Assembly: GCA_026120035.1 (NCBI GenBank)
Contig: JALRME010000010.1
Span: 620,001 to 684,000 of the forward strand
DNA: 64,000 bases
From: Coleophoma eucalyptorum
Taxonomy: Eukaryota > Ascomycota > Leotiomycetes > Helotiales > Dermateaceae
Direction: 5' to 3'
Below the pieces are notes generated by a model. It ran no database searches and had not been told where the DNA came from. It saw only the letters and a program-made list of their open reading frames with translations. Position 1 is the first letter of the stretch; every line of letters starts with the position of its first letter. Both the position numbers and the translations under genes were made by a program. Positions 32,006 to 46,249 of the stretch are shown here, one piece after another.

Positions 32006-35000
32006 TCATCTATCTTTGATCCTGTGTTGCCTGCTCTTACCATTTCGTCCACCTCTGATGGCTCGTCTGCTTTCCCTCCTCATACGAGCAGCTTGTGAAT
32101 CCGATTCTAAGGTTGTTTTCGAACTCTCGCCTTGTCCGATATTGAAGCTTGTAACTCCACCTCGCGAATCTTCATGCTTAGCTGTCTTTATTTGTTGTGA
32201 GGGTGTCGGATAAGCCTGAGAGACTTCCAGTGGAGCTCTGACATAGGATTCATCATCTGAGATTTCCATCCGGTGTGATCCAAGAACAGGAGAGCCTGGT
32301 GCCGATGCAATAGGGCTCATTAAATCATCTCTCGCTTTCTGTTTACCTTTCCGCGCTTTCTTACGCTCTCTCTCCAAAACTGACGATTGACCGGTAGTTA
32401 ACAAGCGCTTCCTCTTCACTGGAGTTTGGGTTTTCGGTTGTTTGGTTGTTGTTCGGTAATCAGAAGTGTTTTCATAACTGATATCACTTCCAAGTCTAGA
32501 CTCTGAACGGGAGGAAGGATGAGTGAAAACGTCTCCCGACTATCGAAAATTCAGCATTAATTCAAATATCATACGAGGAACAAATACTCACCATAGACAA
32601 CTCCGTAGATCTAGTTTTCCGAGTCTGCTGCATCTTATAGCGTGCGCGCGCAAGTGGTGTAAGCCCTTCGAGAGTCACCTCCTGGGATGGTTCCTCAATA
32701 GGTTTCAAAAAGGGAGACCAAGACTCGTCTTCCCAGCTGGCTGGAACATCCTCTCCTTGTACAGTACCTGGAGAATCTTCTTTCTTATCTCGAGATTCAT
32801 ATCTAGGGGTCTTCGGTGCAAGTTCCGTACGATCAACTTGGTTCAAAGACGGTGTGATCTCATCTCCATGAATAACTGACGTAGATTCTAGACTCACAAA
32901 TCGCTCGTTCTGGTCTGTGGAATCTTCTTCTTCATCGCCCGGGACATTACTTCCTGGCCTTTGATCGCTGCTCATACTTTGGTCTACCTCGCCTTCTTCG
33001 AGGTGCCGTATTGAGGGTACCATGGGATAGGTCATCTCTTGGTCCACACGTAATCCTTCAGACATTGATGGCCCGTTAATTATCTCAGCCTGAGTTAAAC
33101 TCATGTCCCGTGCCAACTGTCTGTAATATGGTGGACGACCGATGTGGGGCACTACCCAGCACTTAAGCTGCATCTCAGTAATTTCGAAGTCCAAGAGAAA
33201 TCTCACTAATTTTGGCCTAGATTTCTTTGACGGCTGTGTAGAAAGATGCCTAGGATTGAGCGGTATGGAAAAGCCACCATCAGCATCTTGTCTTCGGGCC
33301 ATAGAGATATCCCACGAGACTGGCATTTTGGTAACCTTAACTATGATGATGTCAGAATCAAAGCCACTGAAGTGTAAGTGTTTTTAGAGCATGTGCTGAG
33401 CTGTCTAGGTAGATGGTAGAAACACCAGTCAAGATTTGTTGCTTTTTCAAAGATTAAAACCCAAACCCAAGTTTTTAGGGCGTTGAAAGTTCTTTAACTG
33501 GACAAACGTGATTTGAAGGATAATCAAAGGAAACTTGCTTACTTCTTTGGCTATTCCTTGTTATACAACCGGACTCATGCTCCTTCGTCCAAAGCGTATA
33601 ATGGAAGCCATCTGAAGTTGGTGGCTGAAGTGGTTCGCGGGACACGACAAGATACTCTGTAAACTCAATTTCTTCTCCCCTCTTGAATAATTGCTCCAGA
33701 AGGCGCTCTTCTTCCATTTGCTGGCTATTAGTGGAAAATCCATTGTCGATGTATGTTCCCTGTTGCGTTCAGGTTTAGTTCATACTCTTGGACAATCTAA
33801 GTGACTACGCCTGCATACATGCTAAAAGAGAGCAAAGCTTACCATAGGTACATCCCATCGAACTACTTTAAGATAGCAGGTATGGTCTGCCCAACGCTCA
33901 AATATTGCCTGCTCCGACTTGCGGGCATTTGGAAAGAGTTTCTTAACCCAGGGGAGTTTCCAATGTAGACTCATAAGTATACCATAGTTTGACCTAGCTT
34001 TGTATCGTGCTGCAAATCGATCGGTAATATCGAGTCGCTCTGAATAAGCGCCATTCACAACATTTTGCTTGCCATGTAAATTATCGTAACGAAGCTGCAC
34101 AGTGTGATTCTGGTGGATTCGACTTGATTCCATTCGTTTGCAGAGGTATGGTGAATTGGCTCCGAATTGGCCAAGGAAGACAATCGCCTATAGCCTGGTT
34201 AGCTCCGTAAAAGTTTCCAGCAAGCCTCTGATAGATGAATTATGATCCTTAGTTGGACGAATGAGCAAGAAACAATTTAAGTTTACCTTCAGGTCAGAAT
34301 GAAGATCGAGAATATTCTCAATTGCGTCCTCAAGCTCATCCAATACAGGATCAAAGCAAATCTCTTCGATGGTCTTGCTACTCTAAATCAGCATAATCCT
34401 CATATCAAATAAGTGGTTCATATCCTACTAGCTTATTCTGAGAGAATTATTATCAAATCCCTTCTCAGCATTCTGCTTCAAACCAGGGGCTTCGCACATC
34501 CACGGCGCTCTGCGACTTTGGCCACACTGCTTCTTCTTTTCCTGGAATTTTCGGCAAATACGATTTATTAGGTTTGGATAGTCTTTTTCCGTATAGTCTG
34601 ATTCTAGGAGATGTCCAAGCAGCCATTGTCGAAATCGACTATCAACAGCTGCACCGCATATTGCTAAAGCTTCATAGAATCAGCACTTGACCAGTTACCA
34701 AATGAGACAACTTGTAAAATGGAGCCGAGCGGAGTTCTTGACTCACATTGAGTGCGTGTAATTTGATTTACGCGAAGAGGATCCTTGGATTCCAGCTGCA
34801 GTACCGTCATACATCCAGTGCCTCCTCCAATATCGATAGGTAAGAACTTGTCGCCGACCTTGTCTCATTAGTCTTTTATCTAATCAAAGGATGGGTTGGT
34901 CCTCACATCTAGCTCTTCTATATTCATCAGTGGTGTTTCACCGGTTTCAGAGGCTTTTGAATCCGTCACCTGGTTCCGCAGCCACTCTTTAGACCCACAA

Positions 35001-35686
35001 AGTGTTTCTGAGACCGTGTAGATATTTTCCATAGCAAATTGCCAACGGCTTAACCCATTGGCCATCACAGCTTTCGTTGCTGCCTTGAAGCCACGCCTAG
35101 CCACTTCAGAATGAACATGCTCTGGCCAACCAGAGGGAAAAGCAAGACAGAGCTCGATCTGTCCTGGTGTTTGTGAAAAGAGATCTTTCTCGCGAGACCT
35201 TCTGATGTCTTCCAAAACATGGCGGAGGACTTCAACAAGAAGGTCTTCAAACACATCAAACGGTGTCTTACCAAGCCTATTGAAGATTTCCGTGGTTTTC
35301 TCTGTGTACACTTCAGCGGTAACGGCAGGTGGTATGGCCTCCGTAGCCGCTTCAGCAGGGTCCAGGAGCAAGAGCTTGATTTTATCCACAGTGAACATCT
35401 CACTTGGGATTTCGTAAAACTGGCGCGGGTCGTCAAGGTACTCTTGTGCTTCGAATCCCCATTTATAAACCGCTTTGTTCTTTAAATCATAGACCAAATC
35501 GGTAGGGACATAGGTTGGGCCTTCAACACTTCCAAATGTCGCTCCAGGCCAAGTAGATATCGTTCTTGATTGTGCAATAAGCTCCCGCTCGTTTGAAATT
35601 GCTGATTCCTTGAATATGCCATGTCGTACTGTCATCGAGGTTGTGCCTAGATCTGCAGCGATCAGAATATTTCGTCGTTTGCTCAT
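32006..35686 (-). CDS. Hsp70-like (actin-fold) ATPase with long C-terminal disordered extension
   Basis: Eight exons: 34907-35686, 34747-34858, 34429-34663, 34287-34380, 33843-34187, 33543-33759, 32592-33340, 32006-32539, giving about 1021 residues. The nucleotide-binding fold is shown by phosphate-1 motif AADLGTTS (residues 10-17), phosphate-2 motif LPIDIGGGTG (about 266-275) and the adenosine motif VFLGQFGANSPYL. This is the divergent fungal Hsp70-like group (relatives of HSPA12), which lacks a DnaK-type substrate-binding domain. After the ATPase region comes a beta-rich segment (KLVRFLLDFEITEMQ) and about 330 residues of Ser/Glu/Arg-rich, probably disordered tail with basic clusters (KRKRLLTTG, RERKKARKGKQKAR) resembling nuclear signals. 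Intron 6 can be spliced in two in-frame ways; the GT-AG form is used. It is transcribed divergently from the PHD-finger gene. Confidence 0.82.
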
Positions 35687-36241
35687 GATAGGGCGTAGGG
35701 CGTTGTTCTTGATTGGTCAGATTTTCACACAGAATAATCAGAATGACTTTGGTGACTGAATGGAACTTAAGTAATATCAACAGGAAGTGCCTTCGGTCGT
35801 AGATTTGGTCTTGGATACTAAAACAGACACCGAGATGGTTTCGAGCATGGCTGTGATCAGACCAGGGCTTCTGAAGATGCTTGTCGCTTAGCACCAATAG
35901 CGACAGGCCAAAATCCAACATATATCCAACACCGTTTAGAATTAGAATTTTCAACCCAAATAGGACACATGCATAATAGAGGAGACCGAAAGATTCCCAT
36001 CCAGAATGGCTGAGTGAAGCTGAGCCTCTCCGTCTTTAACAACAAAGCCCAACAATGCCACCCTCATTTGAATGCATTCTGCACATGGACATATTGCGGT
36101 AGCTTTGCAAATATAAGTTGCAGTTGCCACTGGTTCATTAATATTGCCGTAGCAAGATAATAGAAGCTCCAGACAGTAGATTTACCGCAGTTTCGAGCTT
36201 GGCGGTTGTCATTTGGTCGAACTGTCGCTGGCCAGCCCCCA
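35687..36241. promoter_or_regulatory. Bidirectional promoter between the Hsp70-like and PHD-finger genes
   Basis: The 555 bp separates two divergent start codons. The region is AT-rich with scattered short frames on the minus strand (35523-36462) that lack motifs. An ATG at 36058 opens only a short frame. No heat-shock element array (repeated NGAAN) stands out. Confidence 0.5.
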
Positions 36242-37924
36242 ATGTCAAATACCAGATCATCAAAGAGAGGCAAACGTAAAAGAGAAGACACAGATGATAC
36301 AGTAAAAGATGAAGAGTAAGTAAAAACATATTTATCTAAGTACACTAACATAATAAAAAGCAGGAATACAATAGTACCGAACCCAGCACCAAATAAACCG
36401 GCACATCGAAATGACTCACGCCCGACGAGAAAAAAGCATACATCAATCTTCTCAACCGTCAAAAAGGAAGAACATTCATACTGTCAGACATGCCAGAATA
36501 AAGACTATGCGCAAAAAGGGGTGCGATCTTCCGTAGTTTGCAATAGATGCCAGAAATATGACCATCTTATGTGTCTTTTCGTTGGCAAGGTACAGAAACA
36601 CCTGGTGTTGAGCATGGACATGATATTCGCGACGGAGAAGGGTATAGACAAAGCAGTGTACCACTGCCGAAGTTGTATGAAAGAACCAAACCAGTACACC
36701 GAAGATATCGCCAGAGCTCAAACTGAATTCCATAAAAAGGTTGAAGAAATTAACGCCAGGCACGCACAGCAAATCGATATACCCTTCCCCACTCCAGTTG
36801 TAATACACGACACAGAAACAAAGAAGGAACCCGAGGACTTGCAACAAAAGGCATATGAACTCGAACCACAATTGAACAGTTCAAATCGCCTAAGGTCAGC
36901 AACAATGGAAGGCTCCCCGGAAATCAACACAGATCACACAAGAACACTCACGCACACAATTGGATCGACAGGTTCAAGCCACAATAATCTATCAGGAGAA
37001 GAGTTTCAACAAGTCCAATCAGACCATATAAGCTCTCATATAGGTTTTCTTGAGGATTCAATTGCCGAATTCGCTAGGATTATCCAACAGAGACTTCAGG
37101 GATCTCAAGCTTCGATTACACGCCCGTTGTCAGAGTGGACGAAGATTGAAATTACAGAGCGTCACTTGAGTGGGAAAACTCGGCAGCCAGATATTGTCTT
37201 GCCCAAGCAGCTTCGATCAGTTACGTCCGCTTTTCGATGCATGATGAAGCTCCCAGAAGGACAACCTGTCGAGATTGATTCAAGACTCGAGGAACTTGAC
37301 TTCAGCCGTATTTACACCTCCTTTGTGTGGTGGTTCATCATGGATTTCTTCTTCACACCAACATTAAAGCCACAAGACCTGATGCCAAATATGAGAATCA
37401 TGAAGGCGGCAACCTCAGCCTTGACGGACTTTGGTCATAAAAGTAAGTCAGCCTCTCTTCCTTGACGAGTTCTAATATTTGTAGGATGGCCACAGCAAGG
37501 AGAGCAGTTTATACGCGAGATCTTATTGCGTACATGGGAAAAGAAAACTTTCAAAGATATTATTCTGGAGCATAAAGTTTCTCTGACAAAGGCTTTGGAA
37601 ATTTTCCTTGAACCACTATCCAGGGATTTTGTGGGGGTCCATGACTTGGGAGATAACGCAGAAGATATCATAGATTCCATGCTCTCCCTTTGGACTTATC
37701 TCAACTTCTCAAGAGGGAAATTGACAGAGGTTCACCCAATTATGGGTGACAACTTCGACCCGAAAAAGCACGAAGCCACAGACGGTGCTTTCAATGAGCG
37801 CCCTAAAGATGAGCAAAGACAGTACAAGATTCTCTGGGTTGTTCGTCGAGGCTTTGAGCTGCGCGACATTTCTAGTGGAGCACTGCTGGCCAAACCACTA
37901 CTAGCACTAGTTGTTGTTGTATGA
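36242..37924 (+). CDS. PHD-finger protein of unknown function
   Basis: Three exons (36242-36315, 36364-37442, 37485-37924) give 530 residues; introns are 48 and 42 bp. Exon 1 is a basic N-terminus (SSKRGKRKRE) that looks like a nuclear localisation signal. Residues 65-129 hold a complete C4HC3 zinc-binding pattern: Cys65 and Cys68, Cys84 and Cys87, His92 and Cys95, Cys126 and Cys129, with PHD-type spacing (C-x2-C-x15-C-x2-C-x4-H-x2-C-x30-C-x2-C). The middle is polar and disordered; residues about 255-500 form a helical domain (IYTSFVWWFIMDFFF, then LTKALEIFLEPLSRDF) that I do not recognise. PHD fingers commonly read histone H3 tail methylation. The first exon rests on splice logic: the main exon has no ATG before the zinc finger, and 36242 supplies one in frame. 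Confidence 0.78.
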
Positions 37925-38649
37925 GATTAAATTAAAGTTCACTTCTTCATCCATAATGACAACTCTTGTATCAGTTGACTTCCGTAAGACTTCCACTCTC
38001 TGGTTTTAATCTAGGTATCTACACCTTGTTAGTAAATACTGCCTAGTCACTCGACCTGGACATGCCAATCAGGACCTAAGTAAAGTCGGCTGCATATTCT
38101 GCAACCCAGTCACCTGTGGTATGCAGTTGACTACGATGTTGATTACACCACGGCGGCGGGCAAACAGTCTGCCTAGCAGTGTGCCTAATACTACCCTGAA
38201 GGTTCTATTTGGTAATTTTCCTGGCATCTAACAGCATCTAACATGTCAGAGCCTCGTCTGCAATGCTGCATGCTGAGTTTCAAGGCAGCTCCTGTGCCTT
38301 AATCAGCGCAGGGAATTATCACCAGCATGCAAAATGGGCGACCAGGCAGAATCTCACAATGACTTTGGATTTGAACTACAGCTCTAGAGACAGAGTTCCA
38401 CTAGGCTTTCTGACTTTCTCTAAAAACGGGTGTTGATGATAAATGGTGTTGTCGAGAAAAGAGGAGAGGGGAGATGATGACAAGGCACGCGCCCGCCTAT
38501 TCTCTCGGCCTCGGGTCCATGTTGAGCTATCGGCTAATGTGTAACGGGTCCGGGCCGGATTAAGGTGAATTACGGTGAGCTCGACGACCGCTCGCTCCCA
38601 TCTACCACTCTTCAGCCCATCTTGCGCCGGCACCAATTCAGAGCGGTAT
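37925..38649. other. Intergenic region, 0.7 kb (FAD synthase promoter)
   Basis: No coding motif is present. The frame upstream of 38650 is open from a GTG at 38575 but has no ATG. The minus-strand frame 38376-38636 is unsupported. Confidence 0.5.
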
Positions 38650-39656
38650 ATGCCAAATATACCTTTTCCCTATACTTGCTCTGCGACAAACCCATGGCCC
38701 TTCGACAACGCAATGCCACCGTCCACCGATGACAAACACACACCCGTCATCAACGGCCATATTGGTGCGGGAGAAGAGGGGCAGACAATCTCACCAATCT
38801 GCGCCGCTTTGGCCGAGCGTGTGAATGCCTTCCTGGACAGCGACGCCACGACGCCTCTCTTGAAAGCAGTACAGGAGCAGACGAGAACCGCTCTGGGGGT
38901 CATCTCAGACTGTTTAGAGAAATACAGGTAAATCGCTACTTCCGTCTTGTTTTATCTGGCTTTTGTGCATGGTGGGGCTAATCTTTGGCGGGGTATACTT
39001 GTAGTCTTGAGGAGATATCACTTTCGTATAATGGCGGGAAAGATTGCTTAGTCCTCCTCATCCTCCTCCTCGTTGCGCTGTCCTCCAAGGGTATAAATCT
39101 CCCGGAGCGCCTACAAACCGTTTACATCATCTCGCCGCATCCATTCGACGAAGTGACGGAGTTTGTAGAAACCTCGGTCTCGACGTACAAACTCGACCTT
39201 TCGCGGTATGCACTGCCTATGAAAGAAGGGTTTCAGAAATACCTGGAAGATAGGAAGAGTGTCAAGGCAATTCTTGTGGGCACCAGGAGGACAGATCCGC
39301 ATGGGGAGAAGTTGACACATTTTGATATGACGGATGGGGGGTGGCCAAGATTTATGCGCGTACATCCAGTGATAGATTGGCATTATACGGAGATCTGGAC
39401 TGTAAGTTCCCGTTTCATTTGTGATATTGGATCTGGGGACTAACTCGAAAAATAGTTCATCCGCCACCTGCAAGTTCCATATTGCTCGCTCTACGATCGG
39501 GGCTACACAAGTCTAGGCGGCACAACCGATACGCATCCAAACCCAGCATTAAAGGAAGGCGCCGGTGGTGCGGAGGGCGAGAAAGTGTTCCGGCCTGCTT
39601 ATGAATTAGAGGGCAAGGATGCTGACAAAGCCGAGAGGTTAGGGAGAGATTGGTGA
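38650..39656 (+). CDS. fad1: FAD synthase (FMN adenylyltransferase, PAPS-reductase fold)
   Basis: Three exons (38650-38927, 39005-39401, 39456-39656) give 291 residues, near the length of yeast Fad1. The PP-loop-like signature SLSYNGGKDCLVLL begins exon 2. Exon 2 ends and exon 3 starts within the conserved FAD1 block: GTRRTDPHGEKLTHFDMTD, WPRFMRVHPVIDWHYTEIW, then FIRHLQVPYCSLYDRGYTSL and GGTTDTHPNPAL. The enzyme transfers AMP from ATP to FMN to make FAD in the cytosol, and the window also contains FAD users such as the monooxygenase. Introns are 77 and 54 bp. A second in-frame ATG at 38713 (giving 270 residues) could be the true start, since the first 20 residues are not conserved-looking. 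Confidence 0.95.
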
Positions 39657-41047
39657 TTTTGTTGTGTTTGCGGCATGAATGAAGCATTCTTTTCATATCC
39701 TGAGTGGCTTTTTGTTAGGTGAAGAAGGCGTTTTTTAAATACTATCCTTTTCGCTTTCTTGGGGGTCTTGGCTCTCCTGGATTGCATACGGTAAGTAGAC
39801 AATTATAGACAAAATTTGAATATGACAGGGCCACCCATAGCCACTGGAACGACATAATACAGCGCTAAGTACGAGATAGATCCGCTTGTGACAAACCAAA
39901 GAATTGGGTGAGACAACTAAATCAACAAATAATCGAGAGCTTGACTTCCAAGTTCTTTCTCCGCCTATATCCTCCATTGGCCCAGATTTATACCGTATAT
40001 TAGCAGTAGCAGTAGCAGGAGCGGAAGCAAATAAAGCGAGTTGCAAGTATACATAAAAATTGTCCGCAAAGACTCGGATATCCTCGTGTTTGTAATACTC
40101 TCAGGTACTACTCCAGTTCTCAAGAGAATCGCTGTACTTCCAAACACGGCATGGCGACATGTCCTGCATATCATCTAGCCACAGCCACGCTAGAAATTTC
40201 TCAGGTTCCAGATTACCACGAAGAGCATCACCTCCTTGCTTCCATCCAACATCCCCCAGCATACAGAGCCCAGACGACAGGATGCAATCGGTAACTCACC
40301 TTATCTTACCTGAACCTTATATTGCTTAACCTTATATTGCCACGCATGTCTTTTCCCTTCCCTTGCCGTCTCCTTCCACCCGGCCCAGAACAAGGAATTA
40401 AGCGAGCCATTGGAAGCGATTGAAGAGCTAGCTATCTCCACGGCTGCCCTGGAAGCATATTGCGGCGCATAATGGGTAAGGACTTCTCCAAGAAACGCTT
40501 GCTCAAGTTGAAATAGAAGATTATCGGAAAGGTTTGTGACGGAATGGAGGATTTCAAGTAACTCGCCTAAAGATGTCAAGTAGCAACCTCCCTCTGTAGT
40601 TGTGCAGACTCGTTGCAACACGGCTAATTTTGATCAACTGGGACAAAGTACGGGTCAGCTAATGGTTATTCCACGAGCTAAGCTAATCCTTATTAGTGTC
40701 TGTGATAGTTTAACCATAAAAAGAGTGGATATTCGTTTTCAGGTACACTTCATATTGATCACGACGAATATTACGCACAATGGCAACAGCCTTTTGAAAG
40801 TATTCATTTCACGCAAGTCGGTTCCGTCGTTGGCATATAATGTATCTATGTACATAAAGCCGCAGTAAAAAGCTCCTCATACTCCGAAATCAGGAAGTAG
40901 AAAGGTCCGAAAACAAAGTAGAACAAGCAGAGCAAAGCAACAGTAACTACGCCGGGGTATTGATCAAAAACCTTTTTCCATAATGCCACTCCGAAAAGAT
41001 AAGGAATTATTGTAAAACGGACGAATGCAGGGTACTGCAGCAATTAT
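39657..41047. other. Intergenic region between convergent genes, 1.4 kb
   Basis: It separates the 3' ends of fad1 and the SUN gene. The minus-strand frame 40301-40621 (106 codons) is the longest, with some helical character, but begins and ends in low-complexity repeats (AAGCAATATAAGG-type duplication near 40310-40335) and has no motif, so it is not called. Purine-rich AGTAGC repeats occur at 40001-40018. Confidence 0.5.
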
Positions 41048-43646
41048 TCAGGCCTTTTGCTGGCCATGTGCAAGAACGCGATAGATGCAAGTATATGGGA
41101 CCCTACCATCAGACCAATTGTTCTTGACTCGAACGATGATCTCTCTTGTTGAGGTATCGACACCATACTTTTCGCCAATCGCCTTAAGATCAACAGGAAC
41201 CTTGACGGCTTGTGACTCGGTGGCACCAAGCTTGAAAGTTGATTGAGCGATGAGGACAAAGTCGTATGGGAATTCCTGTTCGGCAGCCTGTCTGAAGAAA
41301 TGCTCTGTGGATTGTTGAACAGCGAGCATCGTCTTCGTGTCTGGTGGATACTGGGCATAAATCTCAATGTCCTTGGGTGTAGATCCGGGCTCTAGAGTCC
41401 CACTTTCGGCGATGTGCTCGACAACTATCTCTTCAGGGAAGATGGAGTAGCCTAGCCTTACATGGAGACTTGCACCGAATCCCTTTGCTCCTCCAGATGG
41501 TGTGCACCATGCCTCACCATACTCGTCCCATTTCTCGAGAGCCTTGTATGCTTCATGACTTTCAGGGACAGGTTTACCGAAGGTTGACGTCCAGACCCAC
41601 CGAGTTATGGCTCGTCCCGATACACCCTTTTGCCTTAGAGTGTATTTGGGAGAGGTCATGTGAGGTACGATATCAGCGCCATGCCCTTGCGAGAAGTAGT
41701 TGATTCGAAGTGGAGCTCTGCGAGATGACAATAATTGTTTTTCCGTCTGCTTTTCTAGCTTGAATTTGTTCATGAACTGATCAATCTTGGTGGAGACAAG
41801 GTCTCTGTATTCTTTGGTAAAGCCCTGCTCCAGCCGTATAACACGCTGCAGAGCATCCTCAACCTTTCGTTGCATCTGATCGAGTTCCGGTTGCATTGAC
41901 TTTTGCATCTCCTTCCATTCCAGATTCATTGACTTCAAGATCTTGCTTTTAGCGTAGTCTATAGTAAGGGCGTTCTCGTCCTGAACTGCTGACTTTATTT
42001 CTCCAATGGTCTTATCCATCTTGGAGGCCAATTCTCTGAATTTAGGTGCATCGATGTCACCAGTGGTATTGCCAAGATCAAGCCACGGTTCTGGAATGAA
42101 GGCTGGGTCATCTCGAAGGCGGTTGCGTAATGCGTAATAAGCCGTGTCAGACTCAAAGTGATCCTTGACTTTGTTCAAGAATTCGAGAGGAATTTCGGGA
42201 AGCTCTTTGCTGTTTTTATACTTCGCTTCAGTAGAGTCCCACCACTTCTTATCAACGCTCCTCAGAAATTCAGCAGTATCAGCGCGGAGACCGTGTTCAC
42301 GACGCATGTACTGAACGTCGTAATGAAGCGTTCGCAGTTCATCCATTATAGACCTTGTTAGTGCATCGGATCGAAGATAGGTAATCGGGCGAGCAAGAGG
42401 AGTGGGGATGAATTGGCCAATATTGTGGGAGAGGTCGAAACCGTAGTTGCGGACTTTCGGGAGATCAACATTCGAGCACAAGTAGAGAAGCAATGCCAAG
42501 ATTAAGAACTGTGTGAAGCTAATGTCGCTGTCAGTAATTGATAAGAGTTAGACTCTAGAGTACTTACCGAGCCCAGTAGTACTTGATCTTCTGAGTCAAG
42601 TAAGTGAGAAATCTCTCAATACGTCCATTGCCGTGTTCAGGCGTCTCTGTTCGCCGACTCTGCTCTCTATCATAGCCAGGATAACTGTTCCGACCATATG
42701 CGTTGTTGGCTAGTAGTTCGAATTCCTCCTCATTGTCTTCCTCCTCTTCCTCTTCTTCTTCAACATTAGGGTATTGAGGGTATTTCGGGATAGGTTTTGC
42801 AATAAGCCCATCTTCCTCGTCTTCATCAGATTCCTCCTCTTCTTCAAGGTCCTCCAGATCTTCATCAATCACTGGAAGAGGCTGCTCTGGCTCCATGGAG
42901 GATGTTTCAACACCAGCTTGATTGAACACGCTAGTTTCAGCACCGAACGAAGAGTCACGTTGTTTGGATTCAGCACGTGAACGGTCAGCGCGACCTTTAT
43001 GATTTTTGGCAGCCTTGGAAGGTGTTTCGGAACCAGCAATAGAAGATGTCACAGAATTGCTGACCTGGCTTCCCAGAGCTTCATTAAAGTCAGCTATGTA
43101 TAGATAATTCCAAGAGAAGAAACTCACCACTGCCAGGTGTTTCTTCGCCAAAGGCGATGCCATGCATTATCGCGGCAACATCATCTTCTCCTTGATTGGA
43201 GAGAAAGGGTCGTGCAAGCGTTGCCGGTCCTGTCCCATATGCCTTTGACTCTCTTCCAACAGGGTTTAATCCTCCTCCGGGAGTGGCATTACGGCCTCGA
43301 AGACCACGAGCTGGAGTACCACGCGGAACAGGAGTGGCACCACCACGGCTTTGGGATCTGGTTACTCGTTTTACCCCAATATGGGTCGAAGAAGTAATAT
43401 CGGACATGCTGGAGGCGGACCCTGACGTTGCTAGGTGAGGGACGGCTCGCAGAGAAGCTTGATCGGGACGCTCAGGTGGGAGTGAGGTAAATCTCTTTCG
43501 TTGTTGAGTAGTGACTCGCAAATCGAGTAATGATTCGAGGGGTTGGAGGGAGGCACTCCTGGCTATATCATTCGTCAGCAAGTATCCTGTCAAGAGTCTG
43601 CTCCTAGTTGAGGAGACGCACCGGAGGCGCTTCTGGTCGTTGGCAT
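41048..43646 (-). CDS. SUN-domain nuclear envelope protein (Sad1/UNC-84 type)
   Basis: Four exons (43622-43646, 43128-43562, 42568-43078, 41048-42518) give 813 residues. The N-terminal 290 residues are nucleoplasmic-type: basic Ser/Arg-rich (VTRSQSRGGATPV), then a very acidic stretch with Glu runs. A single transmembrane helix follows at the exon 3-4 junction (FTQFLILALLLYLCS). Long helical coiled-coil segments come next, and the C-terminal SUN domain includes LRINYFSQGHGADIVPHMTS, AWCTPSGGAKGFGASLHVRL and PEEIVVEHIAESGTLEPGS. SUN proteins span the inner nuclear membrane and bind KASH partners to form the LINC bridge; in fungi they attach the spindle pole body and telomeres. The first exon codes only MPTTRSAS and rests on splice logic. 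Introns are 49-59 bp. Confidence 0.93.
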
Positions 43647-44898
43647 GATTGCGGTTTCTGACCAAGTAGGGGAGTTTGTGGCGTGAAAATGTTATGAGGA
43701 GAGAAGGAGAAATCAAGGAAGAAGAAAATAGACATATCGAATGTACGGTGGGGCTACAAAGAATTGTGGTGCGCGCGACAATGGATTCACTTACTATTGT
43801 GAGGCTATTCCGAATCTTTCAATAAGCGGGACAATAGCAAGGCACAAGAACAATAACAAGTGCCAAATTTCCCAGCTTGACGCGTCTGTAGTGGTAGCCT
43901 GGGAAATTCTGCAGACTTTACACGCAGGTAGAAGCAAAGCGCCGCGCTTTTGGGTTGGAAATTCGAGTTGGCGCAAAGTGACTTTGCACGACAGCAGCAA
44001 CGGAACGAGGATTCTGAGAACAGAGGTGGAAGGCGGCCATTAAGGTAGACGGAGTGGGATTCGCTGCTATTTGAGTAGCAACGAACGTCGATAGATTAAT
44101 GATTAAATTCCTTGCAGCAGAGCAACAGCGTGTGTTCGCGAAGGCTCATTATTGTGTTACCTGATTGAGGTTGTTTTCATTCCTGGCTGTTCTCGAGCTG
44201 GATGCGAATGCTTTGCGTCGAGAGCTGCTTGCATCTGTGGCTGGAAGGGTTGGCGCTGTGTGGCGGATGCGGGTAAAAGGACGGCCCGAATACGCTGGAC
44301 ACAACACCTCAACTCACCTGACCCATGGAAGTTTGTTAGGTAAGCCATATTTTTATCAATGTGATTGTTCGAGCTTCATCCGAACTCAATGGTACCATCG
44401 ACGTCACAAATTCTGAAGCAAGCTTTCGAGCTACTGAACCAGAACAATGCATCCAGGAACTAGTGCATGGATGCTCGTGTTCTCGAAATAATTTTTCCGT
44501 AGGAACTTGCTTCTTCCCGAAGCCCTCGTCCTTGAATGCATGAGATATACTTGAGACGACTCAATCTTTGTATCCACCTTTTTGGCTTCTCATTTTGAAG
44601 GAAGCAGGTACGAAGCATGACGTTCCGACATGTATCAGCTATTCGCAGTGAATTTTTTGACTTCTAGTGCACGTGGTGGTGCGGGGTTGCGCGTATTGTA
44701 GGCCCCTCAATACGTGCTCGGGTCCACTTTTAGAGTTTCGAGACTGTTTGCTCGCTGGGACAGTTGTGTGCAACCTCCTTTTGCTTCTTGCTGCCCGTTA
44801 AAGCTGTGCAGTTGTCCTCTCGTCGTCCTCTCCTCCTCCCACCATCCAACATACCATACCATATCATACCATCCAATCGAACAACCAAGTAAACAATT
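43647..44898. promoter_or_regulatory. Divergent intergenic region between the SUN and galE genes
   Basis: About 1.25 kb. The right end (44800-44898) is a C/T- and CCAT-rich leader (repeated ACCATACCAT-like units at about 44851-44876) directly before the epimerase ATG, typical of highly expressed fungal genes. Frames in between have no motifs. Confidence 0.5.

Positions 44899-46249
<1,351 letters not shown>

Noticed and set aside
33341..33542. A second possible GC-AG intron in the Hsp70-like gene (donor GCAAGT at 33538, acceptor AG at 33367).
   Set aside because: It keeps the frame, but an ordinary GT-AG pair (donor GTAAGC at 33542, acceptor AG at 33341) also keeps it, so the canonical form is preferred without transcript data.
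40301..40621. A 106-codon minus-strand frame between fad1 and the SUN gene.
   Set aside because: No motif or splice partner, and it begins from a non-conserved start in repeat-like DNA; it cannot be separated from chance.
42726..42846. Repeated TCC/TTC tract in the SUN gene as a microsatellite.
   Set aside because: It is the coding sequence of the acidic Glu/Asp stretch, not an independent repeat feature.
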